Source: Bacteroidales bacterium
GTDB taxonomy: Bacteria; Bacteroidota; Bacteroidia; Bacteroidales; Dysgonomonadaceae
NCBI GenBank assembly: GCA_012728155.1
Contig: JAAYFR010000173.1
Coordinates: 1-11,130, forward strand
Direction: 5' to 3'
Length of the DNA: 11,130 bases
Shown here: positions 1 through 6,566 of the stretch, one piece after another
Position numbering within the stretch: position 1 is the first letter of the stretch
Layout: the number at the start of each line of letters is the position of its first letter
The notes under the pieces: model-generated
The model's input: only the letters and a program-made list of their open reading frames with translations
What the model was told of the DNA's origin: nothing
Database searches by the model: none
Made by a program: the position numbers and the translations under genes

Positions 1-516
1 ATATTCAATAGGGTCTTCTATCGTAATAATATGAACAGGGCGTGTCATATTTATCTCCTGAACAACAGCGGCAAGAGTGGTAGACTTGCCTGAACCGGTA
101 GGGCCAGTGACAATGAATAGACCATTGAACCTGTTGGCCATATCCTTCACGCCAGCGGGGAGACAGAGTTGCTTTATTGTCCTTATATTAGGAGTAATTA
201 TGCGCAGAGCGAGAGTTGGGTTTCCCCGTTCAAGCGAAAAGTTAGCGCGGAAACGCTGATTGCCGTCTGTTCCATAATTAATTGTAAAACTAAAATCATA
301 TTCGTGCTCTTTTAAGAAAATTTCCTTTTGATCTGCATTCAAGAGCATGTCAATGATTTTATTCATATCATTTTTATCCAGGATTTCAGAGTCAAGCCGT
401 CTTGTCAGAGTTCCGTTGATTCTGATGGCCGGACGTGAGCCTACACCTATATGTATGTCGCTTGCGGAGCTTTTTATGCCGTCAATCAGAATGTCCTGAA
501 AAATAAAATCGCTCAT
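1..516 (-). CDS. PilT/GspE-family secretion ATPase, 5' portion (runs off left edge)
   Basis: This is the N-terminal 172 codons of a hexameric ATPase of the type IV pilus retraction (PilT) / type II secretion (GspE) family. It opens with a PilT-like N-domain in which ASDIHIGVGSRPAIRING lies at about residues 18-35. Walker A (GPTGSGKS) is at 138-145 and the Asp box region (ITIEDPIEY) at 164-172, where the window ends. The short distance from start to ASDIHIG favours PilT over GspE. The ATG at 514-516 is the only start I can offer; no Shine-Dalgarno precedes it. The first five codons overlap the end of the hsdS remnant on the other strand, so the true start may have been lost at a junction near 500. 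Such ATPases are not typical of Bacteroidales, so the segment may be foreign or wrongly joined. Family assignment is secure; the pilus role is inferred. Confidence 0.85.
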   Translation of the reverse strand, partial: MSDFIFQDILIDGIKSSASDIHIGVGSRPAIRINGTLTRRLDSEILDKNDMNKIIDMLLNADQKEIFLKEHEYDFSFTINYGTDGNQRFRANFSLERGNPTLALRIITPNIRTIKQLCLPAGVKDMANRFNGLFIVTGPTGSGKSTTLAAVVQEINMTRPVHIITIEDPIEY

Positions 517-651
517 CACATCGAACAACAATCCGCCAAAATCGATCGTGCTATTGCATTGCAAGAGCTGAAGATAGAGCAATTAAAGGAGCTGAAAGCG
601 ACTTTGATAGATAGTGCGGTGACGGGGAAAATAAAAGTGAGTGAAGTATGA
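502..651 (+). pseudogene. hsdS: Type I restriction specificity subunit (HsdS), C-terminal remnant
   Basis: Only the C-terminal tail of an HsdS protein is present: about 50 codons beginning NKIAHHIEQQSAKID and ending VTGKIKVSEV. This is the second conserved helical segment that spaces the two target recognition domains and docks HsdM; the IDxAIxLxxxxIEQLKELKxxLIxxxVTGKI pattern is very characteristic. The reading frame stays open back to 451, but the residues before position 502 look nothing like HsdS, and both recognition domains and the first conserved helix are missing. There is no credible start codon. The stop overlaps the next start by 4 bp (ATGA at 648-651), indicating an originally co-translated operon. 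On its own this piece cannot recognise DNA. It is either a deletion relic or the product of an assembly join. Confidence 0.82.
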
Positions 652-866
652 AAAAGACAATCTTCATATCCAGTGTTCAAAACGAATTTGCATCTGAACG
701 AAAAGAGTTGGCAAACTATATCCGGGAAGATGAATTGCTCAGAATTTTCTTCAAACCTTATCTATTCGAGGAAAATGCAGATACCGCACATGATACCGCA
801 CATGGTACCGCACATGGTACCGCACATGACAGGTTTTATATTCATATAAATGACCATATCGGATAA
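648..866 (+). pseudogene. Truncated DUF4062-type protein ending in DTAH/GTAH repeats
   Basis: The 72-residue product starts MKKTIFISSVQNEFASERKEL and matches the N-terminus of DUF4062 proteins, which open with a FISSVQxEFAxER motif and a LLRxFFxxxLFEE strand. Full-length members in Bacteroidota are usually several hundred residues, often carry an AlbA_2 DNA-binding/ATPase-like region, and commonly sit inside type I restriction loci. Here similarity stops after residue 42. Four copies of a D/G-T-A-H unit follow (45-60), then a short unrelated tail and a stop. The simplest reading is an internal deletion joining the head of the gene to a repetitive linker or tail. Its ATG overlaps the hsdS stop by 4 bp, and hsdR begins 100 bp downstream. 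A stable short protein cannot be excluded, but most of the domain is absent. Confidence 0.65.
780..827 (+). repeat. Four tandem 12-bp repeats
   Basis: The 12-bp unit GRTACCGCACAT is repeated exactly four times: two copies begin GAT, then two begin GGT. There are no indels. Each unit encodes DTAH or GTAH, so changes in copy number would keep the reading frame. The array sits at the end of the truncated DUF4062 gene, where the family similarity breaks off. Confidence 0.95.
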
Positions 867-966
867 ACCCAAAAGTCCTTAACAAAAATATAGATTGACG
901 GAATTGGGAAATCAAGAGAAAATGAGACTGGAAAGAAGAGAAAGAAAAGAGTAAACAAGATAAAAG

Positions 967-3900
967 ATGAAAACAGCGCAACCCAACGAGCAGGCACTTG
1001 AGCAGGCTATTGAAAAAGCACTAACAGGCATTTGTCGTGAAGAGATAATAGAGGAAAAGGGAGTATTGGAGGAGCCATCGCATATTTACAGCGGTGGAAA
1101 CGGTTATTATATAGGGATTCCCGGTACTTTCAATACTCAATTTGCAATAGATACAGCCCGCTTTTGGAACTTTTTGGAGAACACACAACCCAAAGAGTTA
1201 GAAAAGCTAAAAAGAGCCGGCGACTGGAAGTTGAAAGTGCTTAATCGTTATGACCGTATGGTCAAAAAACACGGTATTCTTCGTTTGCTTCGTAAAGGTT
1301 TAGATGTGGAAGATGCACATCTTACGCTGTTTTATCAGCTTCCAATGGCAAGCAGCAGCGAGGCGGTAAAAGATAATTTTGAAAAAAATGAGTTTAGCGT
1401 TACTCGTCAACTGCATTACAACAGCGATAATTTGCACGAGGAGATTGATATGGTGGTTTTTATCAACGGGATTCCCATTGCTACATTGGAGCTTAAAAAT
1501 ACCTGGACCGGACAAACAGCGCGTGTAAACGGTATCAGACAATATAAGAAAGAGCGGAACAATCGTCAGCCACTTTTGCAGTTTGGGCGTTGCGTGGTAC
1601 ACTTTGCTGTGGATACCGATGAGGTCTATATGTGCACCAAATTGGATGGTGAGAACTCTTTTTTTCTACCCTTCAACAAAGGAAATAACAACGGAAAAGG
1701 CAATCCGCCCAATCCTTTCGGTCATCGTACAGCTTATTTGTGGGAGGAGGTCTTCACCCGTGAAAGTCTTGCCAATATTTTACAGCATTTTGTCCGTTTC
1801 GATGGGAAAACCTCCGATCCACTTAGCAAGCGGACGCTCTTTTTCCCACGCTATCATCAGCTGGATGTAGTGCGCAAATTAATCAGTCACACATCTAAAA
1901 ACGGTGTGGGACAGACCTATCTTATTCAGCACTCAGCCGGATCGGGGAAGTCCAATTCCATCACCTGGGCGGCTTATCAGCTGATCGAAACTTATCCCGA
2001 AAGTGATCATCTGCCCGGTTCAAAAGGGATGGATAGTCCGCTGTTCGATTCAGTGGTGGTGGTTACCGACCGCCGTCTGTTAGATCGTCAGTTACGCGAT
2101 AATATTAAAGAGTTTTCCGAAGTAAAAAATATTATAGCAGCTGCTTATACTTCAAGAAATCTCAAAGATGCATTGGAACAGGGTAAAAAAATCATCATCA
2201 CCACCATTCAAAAATTCCCCTTTATTGTGGATGGTATTGCCGATTTAAGCGATAAACGTTTTGCTGTTATTATCGACGAAGCACACAGCTCACAGAGCGG
2301 AACGGCAGCGGGGAAGATGAATCAGGCGATGGGCATTCAGGAGGAAGAAGAGAGTGAAGATGCACAGGATTTTATTCTAAAAGCGATACAGTCACGCAAA
2401 ATGAAGGGGAATGCTTCTTATTTTGCATTTACGGCTACACCTAAAAATGCCACCTTGGAGCGATTTGGGAATCAACGGGAGGATGGCACTTTCCATCCCT
2501 TTCATCTCTATTCAATGAAGCAGGCTATCGAAGAGGGTTTTATTTTGGATGTGCTGGCAAATTACACCACCTACAAGAGCTATTACGAAATCGAAAAATC
2601 AATTCAGGAGAATCCCCTATTCGACACGAAAAAGGCTCAAAAAAAATTGCGTGCTTATGTGGAGAAACACCGTCAAACTATAGGCACCAAAGCTGAAATA
2701 ATGATGGAGCATTTTTTCACACAGGTTTACAATACCAAAAAGCTAAAAGGAAAAGCTAAAGCGATGGTGGTAACACAAAGCATTGAGTCGGCTATTCGTT
2801 ACTATCAGGCTATCCGCACAATTGTCAGCGACAAAGGCGATCCTTTCCGGGTGGCTATTGCTTTTTCAGGTAAAAAGATGGTGGACGGCATCGAATATAC
2901 CGAAGCAGAAATGAACGGATTTCCGGAAAAAGATACCCGTGATTATTTCGACAGTGATGAATACCGCATTTTGGTGGTAGCCAATAAATATCTTACCGGC
3001 TTCGACCAGCCCAAACTGAGCACCATGTATGTGGATAAACGTTTACAGGGTGTAATGGCAGTTCAGGCTCTTAGCCGCCTCAATCGTTCAGCCGATAAGT
3101 TAGGTAAAAGAACCGAAGATCTTTTTGTGCTTGATTTTTTCAATGAGGCAGAGGATATCAAAAACTCTTTCGACCCGTTCTACACTGCTACTTCACTCAG
3201 CGGAGCCACCGATATCAATGTGCTGCATGAGCTGAAAGGCGCATTAGACGATGTGGGCGTTTATGAGACGAATGAAGTGGAGGATTTTGTAATCAAATAT
3301 TTCAGGGGTGCAGACGCACAACTTCTCAGCCCCATTATTGATGTGGCAGCCAACCGTTTCAATGTGGAGGTGGAGTTGGAAGATGAAGAGAAAGCCGATT
3401 TTAAAATCAAAGCCAAGCAGTTTGTAAAAATTTACGGACAGATGGCGTCCATTATACCATTTGAAATTGCTGAATGGGAGAAACTGTTCTGGTTCCTGAA
3501 ATTTCTGATACCCAAATTGATTGTCAGAACAAAAGAGGATGAACTGATTGACGAACTTCTAAACTCTGTTGATCTCTCTACCTATGGTTTGGAAAGGACA
3601 AAACTGAATCATTCCATTGGCTTGGATGATTCAGATGCAGAACTTGATCCTCAAAATCCCAATCCACGCGGAGCACACGGTAGCGAAGAGGAGAGAGGCC
3701 CTTTGGATGAGATTATCCGTTCATTCAATGAACGATGGTTTCAGGGCTGGGATGAAACCCCGGAAAATCAGCGCGTGAAATTTGTTACCATCCGCCGTGA
3801 TATATGGAAACATCCCGACTATGAATCCAAAGTGGCAAACAATATGGATCCATATACCCGCGAACTGGCATTAAAGAAAATTCTCGACGATGTGATGAAC

Positions 3901-4020
3901 CGGCAACGTCGCAAAGAGCTGGAACTGTACAAACTATACGCCAAAGATGAAGCGTTCTATCAGGCATTCTATGAATCGATGAAACGAATGTTGGATATGC
4001 CGGAGAGCAGAATGATTTGA
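967..4020 (+). CDS. hsdR: Type I restriction enzyme, motor/nuclease subunit HsdR
   Basis: This 1017-residue protein is the ATP-dependent translocase and endonuclease of a type I restriction-modification complex, which acts on unmodified DNA together with HsdM and HsdS. The N-terminal PD-(D/E)xK nuclease shows D161, E175 and K177 (in IDMVVF and LELKN). The SF2 helicase core follows: Walker A GSGKS at 325-329, DEAH at 437-440, TAT at 489-491, and motif VI QALSRLNR at 700-707. A helical C-terminal region ends in LYKLYAKDEAFYQAFYES. Length is normal for the family, closest in style to EcoR124-type subunits. An in-frame TAA at 961 fixes ATG 967 as the first possible ATG. Upstream sequence is A-rich without a clear Shine-Dalgarno. 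The gene itself looks intact, but no hsdM and only an hsdS scrap lie in the window, so it may have no working partner nearby. An 8-A tract at 2639-2646 could slip. Confidence 0.96.
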   Translation: MKTAQPNEQALEQAIEKALTGICREEIIEEKGVLEEPSHIYSGGNGYYIGIPGTFNTQFAIDTARFWNFLENTQPKELEKLKRAGDWKLKVLNRYDRMVKKHGILRLLRKGLDVEDAHLTLFYQLPMASSSEAVKDNFEKNEFSVTRQLHYNSDNLHEEIDMVVFINGIPIATLELKNTWTGQTARVNGIRQYKKERNNRQPLLQFGRCVVHFAVDTDEVYMCTKLDGENSFFLPFNKGNNNGKGNPPNPFGHRTAYLWEEVFTRESLANILQHFVRFDGKTSDPLSKRTLFFPRYHQLDVVRKLISHTSKNGVGQTYLIQHSAGSGKSNSITWAAYQLIETYPESDHLPGSKGMDSPLFDSVVVVTDRRLLDRQLRDNIKEFSEVKNIIAAAYTSRNLKDALEQGKKIIITTIQKFPFIVDGIADLSDKRFAVIIDEAHSSQSGTAAGKMNQAMGIQEEEESEDAQDFILKAIQSRKMKGNASYFAFTATPKNATLERFGNQREDGTFHPFHLYSMKQAIEEGFILDVLANYTTYKSYYEIEKSIQENPLFDTKKAQKKLRAYVEKHRQTIGTKAEIMMEHFFTQVYNTKKLKGKAKAMVVTQSIESAIRYYQAIRTIVSDKGDPFRVAIAFSGKKMVDGIEYTEAEMNGFPEKDTRDYFDSDEYRILVVANKYLTGFDQPKLSTMYVDKRLQGVMAVQALSRLNRSADKLGKRTEDLFVLDFFNEAEDIKNSFDPFYTATSLSGATDINVLHELKGALDDVGVYETNEVEDFVIKYFRGADAQLLSPIIDVAANRFNVEVELEDEEKADFKIKAKQFVKIYGQMASIIPFEIAEWEKLFWFLKFLIPKLIVRTKEDELIDELLNSVDLSTYGLERTKLNHSIGLDDSDAELDPQNPNPRGAHGSEEERGPLDEIIRSFNERWFQGWDETPENQRVKFVTIRRDIWKHPDYESKVANNMDPYTRELALKKILDDVMNRQRRKELELYKLYAKDEAFYQAFYESMKRMLDMPESRMI

Positions 4021-4054
4021 TGAGAGATTATATCTGACTTTTACTCGATTATAC

Positions 4055-4105
4055 ATGAAAAAACCGTTCAAAATTCTCATCTTGAACGGTTTGTCTGGTT
4101 TTTGT
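4055..4105. terminator. Probable bidirectional Rho-independent terminator
   Basis: An 11-bp perfect inverted repeat, AAACCGTTCAA at 4061-4071 and TTGAACGGTTT at 4082-4092, encloses a 10-nt loop. On the minus strand the stem is followed directly by a T-run (complement of the A-run at 4058-4063), ending the tRNA-Ser transcript. On the plus strand a T-rich but interrupted stretch follows (4089-4105), so it probably also ends hsdR, 40 bp after the stop codon. Confidence 0.8.
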
Positions 4106-4128
4106 TGCCTTTTGTCTGGGGCTTTCTG

Positions 4129-4215
4129 CGGAAGCGGAGGGATTCGAACCCTCGGTACAGTTACCCGTACGTCAGTTTAGCAAACTGGTGGTTTCAGCCA
4201 CTCACCCACACTTCC
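4129..4215 (-). tRNA. tRNA-Ser(GCU)
   Basis: The 87-nt gene folds as a class II tRNA. The acceptor stem GGAAGTG pairs with CGCTTCC (one G-U pair). The D-arm has TGAGTGGCTGAAA, the anticodon loop is TTGCTAA with anticodon GCT (reads AGC/AGU serine codons), and a long variable arm precedes the T-arm GAGGGTTCGAATCCCTC. The discriminator is G, as usual for serine tRNAs. CCA is not encoded; the next bases are CAG. The top base pair of the anticodon stem appears to be a C-A mismatch. The 3' end faces the restriction locus. Confidence 0.95.
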
Positions 4216-4240
4216 CGATAGATTTTCATGAAATCGGATG

Positions 4241-4272
4241 CAAATATAAGAGTTTGTTTTTAACTTGTCAAA
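4241..4272 (-). promoter_or_regulatory. Bacteroidota-type promoter for tRNA-Ser
   Basis: On the minus strand there is TTTG (4272-4269), 20 bp, then TATATTTG (4248-4241). This matches both elements of the known Bacteroidota primary-sigma promoter, TTTG / 19-21 bp / TAnnTTTG. Transcription would begin about 20 nt before the mature tRNA 5' end. Confidence 0.8.
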
Positions 4273-4302
4273 GAAAAGGGCACTTTTTCAAATGAATCTT
4301 CT

Positions 4303-4310
4303 TATTTTTG
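4303..4310 (+). promoter_or_regulatory. -7 element upstream of mltG
   Basis: TATTTTTG fits the TAnnTTTG consensus and lies 28 bp before the mltG ATG, giving a short leader. I see no good TTTG -33 element at the expected distance; only a T-rich stretch near 4284-4288 is present. Confidence 0.5.
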
Positions 4311-4338
4311 TGCCGATTCTCAACAATCACCGGATAAA

Positions 4339-5385
4339 ATGGGAACAGAAAAGAGAAAAAAAAGGAACAAAGTGCTAATGCTGGTTATCGGCATTCTACT
4401 GCTGCTATCCATCGGGGCGGGCATCTACCTATACAGGCTTATCTTTCAGCCTTTTATCCTTTCAGAAACAGTATATATAAATATCGACCGGAAGAGAAAT
4501 TATGAAAAGGTAGTCGCCCAATTGAAAGAAGAGGCGAATCTCCCTTCGGAGCAGCTCTTCCGGATGTTGGCTGAACGGATGAACTATCCCAACAAGGTGA
4601 AATCCGGACGGTATGCCATCGAAAGTGGGATGACCATGCCCGATGTGATCCGCCGGTTGCGTTCAGGCACACAGTCGCCCGTAAACCTCACATTCAACAA
4701 CATACGTATCGCCGAGAATCTGGCTGGCCGCCTCTCGCAGCAGTTGATGATGGACAGCCTCTCGCTCTTGAGTGCGCTCAACGATCCGGCCAATGCCGAA
4801 AAATATGGATTCGATGCATACACATTCATCGCGATGTTCATCCCCAACACCTATCAGGTCTATTGGGATACAAGCATCGACAACCTGTTAAGCCGCATGA
4901 AAAGGGAGTTCGATCTTTTCTGGGATGAAGAACGAAAAGGGAAAGCTGAGAAAATTGGACTTACGCCGCTGCAAGTCTCCACACTGGCATCCATCGTGGA
5001 GGAAGAGGCCACCTATGCCGATGAGTACCCTGTCGTGGCAGGTTTATATCTCAACCGGTTATACCGGGGAATGCGGTTGGAAGCCGATCCGACAGTCAAA
5101 TTCGCGATGGGGAATTTTGGGTTACGCCGCATCTTGTTCAGCCACCTAGAAATAGAATCGCCCTACAACACCTATAAGATAAGCGGACTCCCACCGGGAC
5201 CGATCCGCATCCCCTCCATACAGGCGATAGAGGCCACCTTATCGCCCCAACAACACAGGTATCTTTTCATGTGTGCCAAAGAGGACCTCTCCGGGCGGCA
5301 CAACTTCGCCACCACCCATGCCGAACATGCGCGGAACGCCGCAGCATACCAAAGGGCACTGAATACAAGGGGTATCTATCATTAA
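4339..5385 (+). CDS. mltG: Endolytic peptidoglycan transglycosylase MltG (YceG-like)
   Basis: This 348-residue, inner-membrane-anchored lytic transglycosylase cuts nascent glycan strands within the chain and so sets glycan length. It has a basic N-terminus (GTEKRKKRNK), a single membrane segment at about 12-33, a LysM-like region, and the YceG catalytic domain. The signature LASIVEEEATYADEYPVVAG is at about 216-235. By comparison with E. coli MltG (LASIVEKE) the catalytic glutamate is most likely E221. RLEADPTVKFAM and the PYNTYKISGLPPGPI segment that follows are further family hallmarks. Length matches bacterial MltG. It is transcribed away from the tRNA gene and converges with ribF 34 bp downstream. 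ATG 4339 is preceded by an A/T-rich leader with no strong Shine-Dalgarno, as is normal in this phylum. Confidence 0.95.
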   Translation: MGTEKRKKRNKVLMLVIGILLLLSIGAGIYLYRLIFQPFILSETVYINIDRKRNYEKVVAQLKEEANLPSEQLFRMLAERMNYPNKVKSGRYAIESGMTMPDVIRRLRSGTQSPVNLTFNNIRIAENLAGRLSQQLMMDSLSLLSALNDPANAEKYGFDAYTFIAMFIPNTYQVYWDTSIDNLLSRMKREFDLFWDEERKGKAEKIGLTPLQVSTLASIVEEEATYADEYPVVAGLYLNRLYRGMRLEADPTVKFAMGNFGLRRILFSHLEIESPYNTYKISGLPPGPIRIPSIQAIEATLSPQQHRYLFMCAKEDLSGRHNFATTHAEHARNAAAYQRALNTRGIYH

Positions 5386-5393
5386 GACAGGGT

Positions 5394-5428
5394 TGATGCG
5401 CTATGATGAGAGGGCGCTTTCATTTTTT
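5394..5428 (+). terminator. Possible terminator between mltG and ribF
   Basis: TGA-T-GCGC (5394-5401) can pair with GCGC-TT-TCA (5414-5422) to form a 7-bp stem with a small internal loop. Six T residues (5423-5428) follow on the plus strand. It would end mltG and overlaps the ribF stop codon on the other strand. The stem is short, so confidence is limited. Confidence 0.4.
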
Positions 5429-6358
5429 AATCTTCAGCCGCTGCTTCACCGACTCTTTATCCTGATGGATCTGCGCCACCAGCTCCTCCTTGGTGTCAAA
5501 CTTGCAATCCGAACGGATAAAATCGATAAACTCCACGCTCATCGACTGGTTGTAGAGATTGCCGTCGAAATTAAACAGATTGACCTCCACACTGATCTCA
5601 TTGTCGGTATGCAACGTAGGACGCCTCCCGATATAGAGCATCCCCGGATAGAGAAGATCACGCAAGTGAACCATCACCGCATAGACCCCCAATTCGGGGA
5701 CTACTTTATAACGCTCCCATACCCGCATATTGGCGGTGGGATAGCCGATGGTGCGACCCACCTGATAACCTTCCACAATCTTACCCGACAACCTGTAATT
5801 GTATGAGAGCAGTTCGTTCGCCTCTTTAATCCTTCCCGCTTTCAAATACCTGCGGATTTGCGACGAACTCACATCATTGCTCCCCCATTGCAACTCGGCA
5901 GCCAATATCACATCCATGCCCAACTCCCTGCCATAGTGGCTATATTCAGGATAACTATCCTCCCTGTCGCGACCGAAGCGATGATCATAACCTACCAACA
6001 ACGCATCGAGATGGAGCCGCTCTTTCAACACCTCCTGCATGAACTCCTTTGCAGAAAGCCGAGAGAGTTCCGGAGTAAATGGAAGAGTGATGCAATAGTC
6101 GATGCCGGTATCGGCCAGCAACTCAACCTTTTCATCAAACCCACATAAAAGCGCCGGCTGGTAGTCTGCCTGCAACACCTTGCGGGGATGGATGGGGAAG
6201 GTGATTACCGCAGAGGGCAACCCACGCCTCGTTGCCTCCCTCTTCACCTGGTCGATCAAATAGCGGTGCCCGATATGTACACCATCAAAAAAACCGACAG
6301 TCGCCACGAATGAAAGATCAACAATTTCTTTCTCAACAGCTAAATCAATAAGTTTCAA
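5420..6358 (-). CDS. ribF: Bifunctional riboflavin kinase / FAD synthetase RibF
   Basis: RibF phosphorylates riboflavin to FMN and adenylylates FMN to FAD in the cytoplasm. The N-terminal adenylyltransferase domain shows VGFFDGVHIGH (HIGH at 28-31), GYDHRFGRDR (about 123-132) and SSSQIRRYL (about 164-172). The C-terminal flavokinase domain shows GRTIGYPTAN (about 201-210), YIGRRPT and VEVNLFNFDGNLYN. The frame stays open upstream to an ATG at 6484, giving 354 residues, but those extra 42 residues look unlike a conserved protein. A TTG at 6358 (MKLIDLAVEKEIV) gives 312 residues, the usual family size, and is my preferred start; this is inference. No convincing promoter is visible; TATATTCG (6394-6387) is one mismatch from the -7 consensus and, if used, would exclude the longer start. 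It is convergent with mltG and divergent from the DUF1080 gene. Confidence 0.93.
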   Translation of the reverse strand: MKLIDLAVEKEIVDLSFVATVGFFDGVHIGHRYLIDQVKREATRRGLPSAVITFPIHPRKVLQADYQPALLCGFDEKVELLADTGIDYCITLPFTPELSRLSAKEFMQEVLKERLHLDALLVGYDHRFGRDREDSYPEYSHYGRELGMDVILAAELQWGSNDVSSSQIRRYLKAGRIKEANELLSYNYRLSGKIVEGYQVGRTIGYPTANMRVWERYKVVPELGVYAVMVHLRDLLYPGMLYIGRRPTLHTDNEISVEVNLFNFDGNLYNQSMSVEFIDFIRSDCKFDTKEELVAQIHQDKESVKQRLKIKK

Positions 6359-6511
6359 AATCTGATGAATTATAGTTATTACAGTGCGAATATAAAACGA
6401 ATTTACCAAAGCATTGTTTAAAAAAAGAGATTCTTCTGCGATATCTCCCCTTTTCATGGATCTCGAAGCAAAGAAATTGTTCAAAATAGTTTCAGATTGA
6501 CAGCATTTTAG

Positions 6512-6519
6512 TACCTTTG
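6512..6519 (+). promoter_or_regulatory. -7 element upstream of the DUF1080 lipoprotein gene
   Basis: TACCTTTG is a full match to TAnnTTTG, 48 bp before the ATG. A TTTC at 6490-6493, 18 bp upstream, may serve as an imperfect -33 element. The 208-bp gap between ribF and this gene shows nothing else I can name. Confidence 0.55.
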
Positions 6520-6566
6520 TACTTAATATTCCACATTATAAAGTTTAATCCTTTAAAAAAGAAGCA

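Noticed and set aside
780..827. CRISPR-like array
   Set aside because: The units are 12 bp and directly abutting, with no spacers; this is a simple tandem repeat.
883..890. TATTTTTG on the minus strand, matching the -7 consensus
   Set aside because: There is no -33 element at the right spacing and no credible gene downstream on that strand.
751..981. Minus-strand open frame with a repeated HVRY motif
   Set aside because: The repeat is only the reverse translation of the 12-bp array. The frame overlaps the DUF4062 fragment and the hsdR start and resembles no protein family.
5393..5806. 137-residue plus-strand open frame antisense to ribF
   Set aside because: ribF motifs are continuous on the minus strand through this stretch; the plus-strand product looks like a shadow frame.
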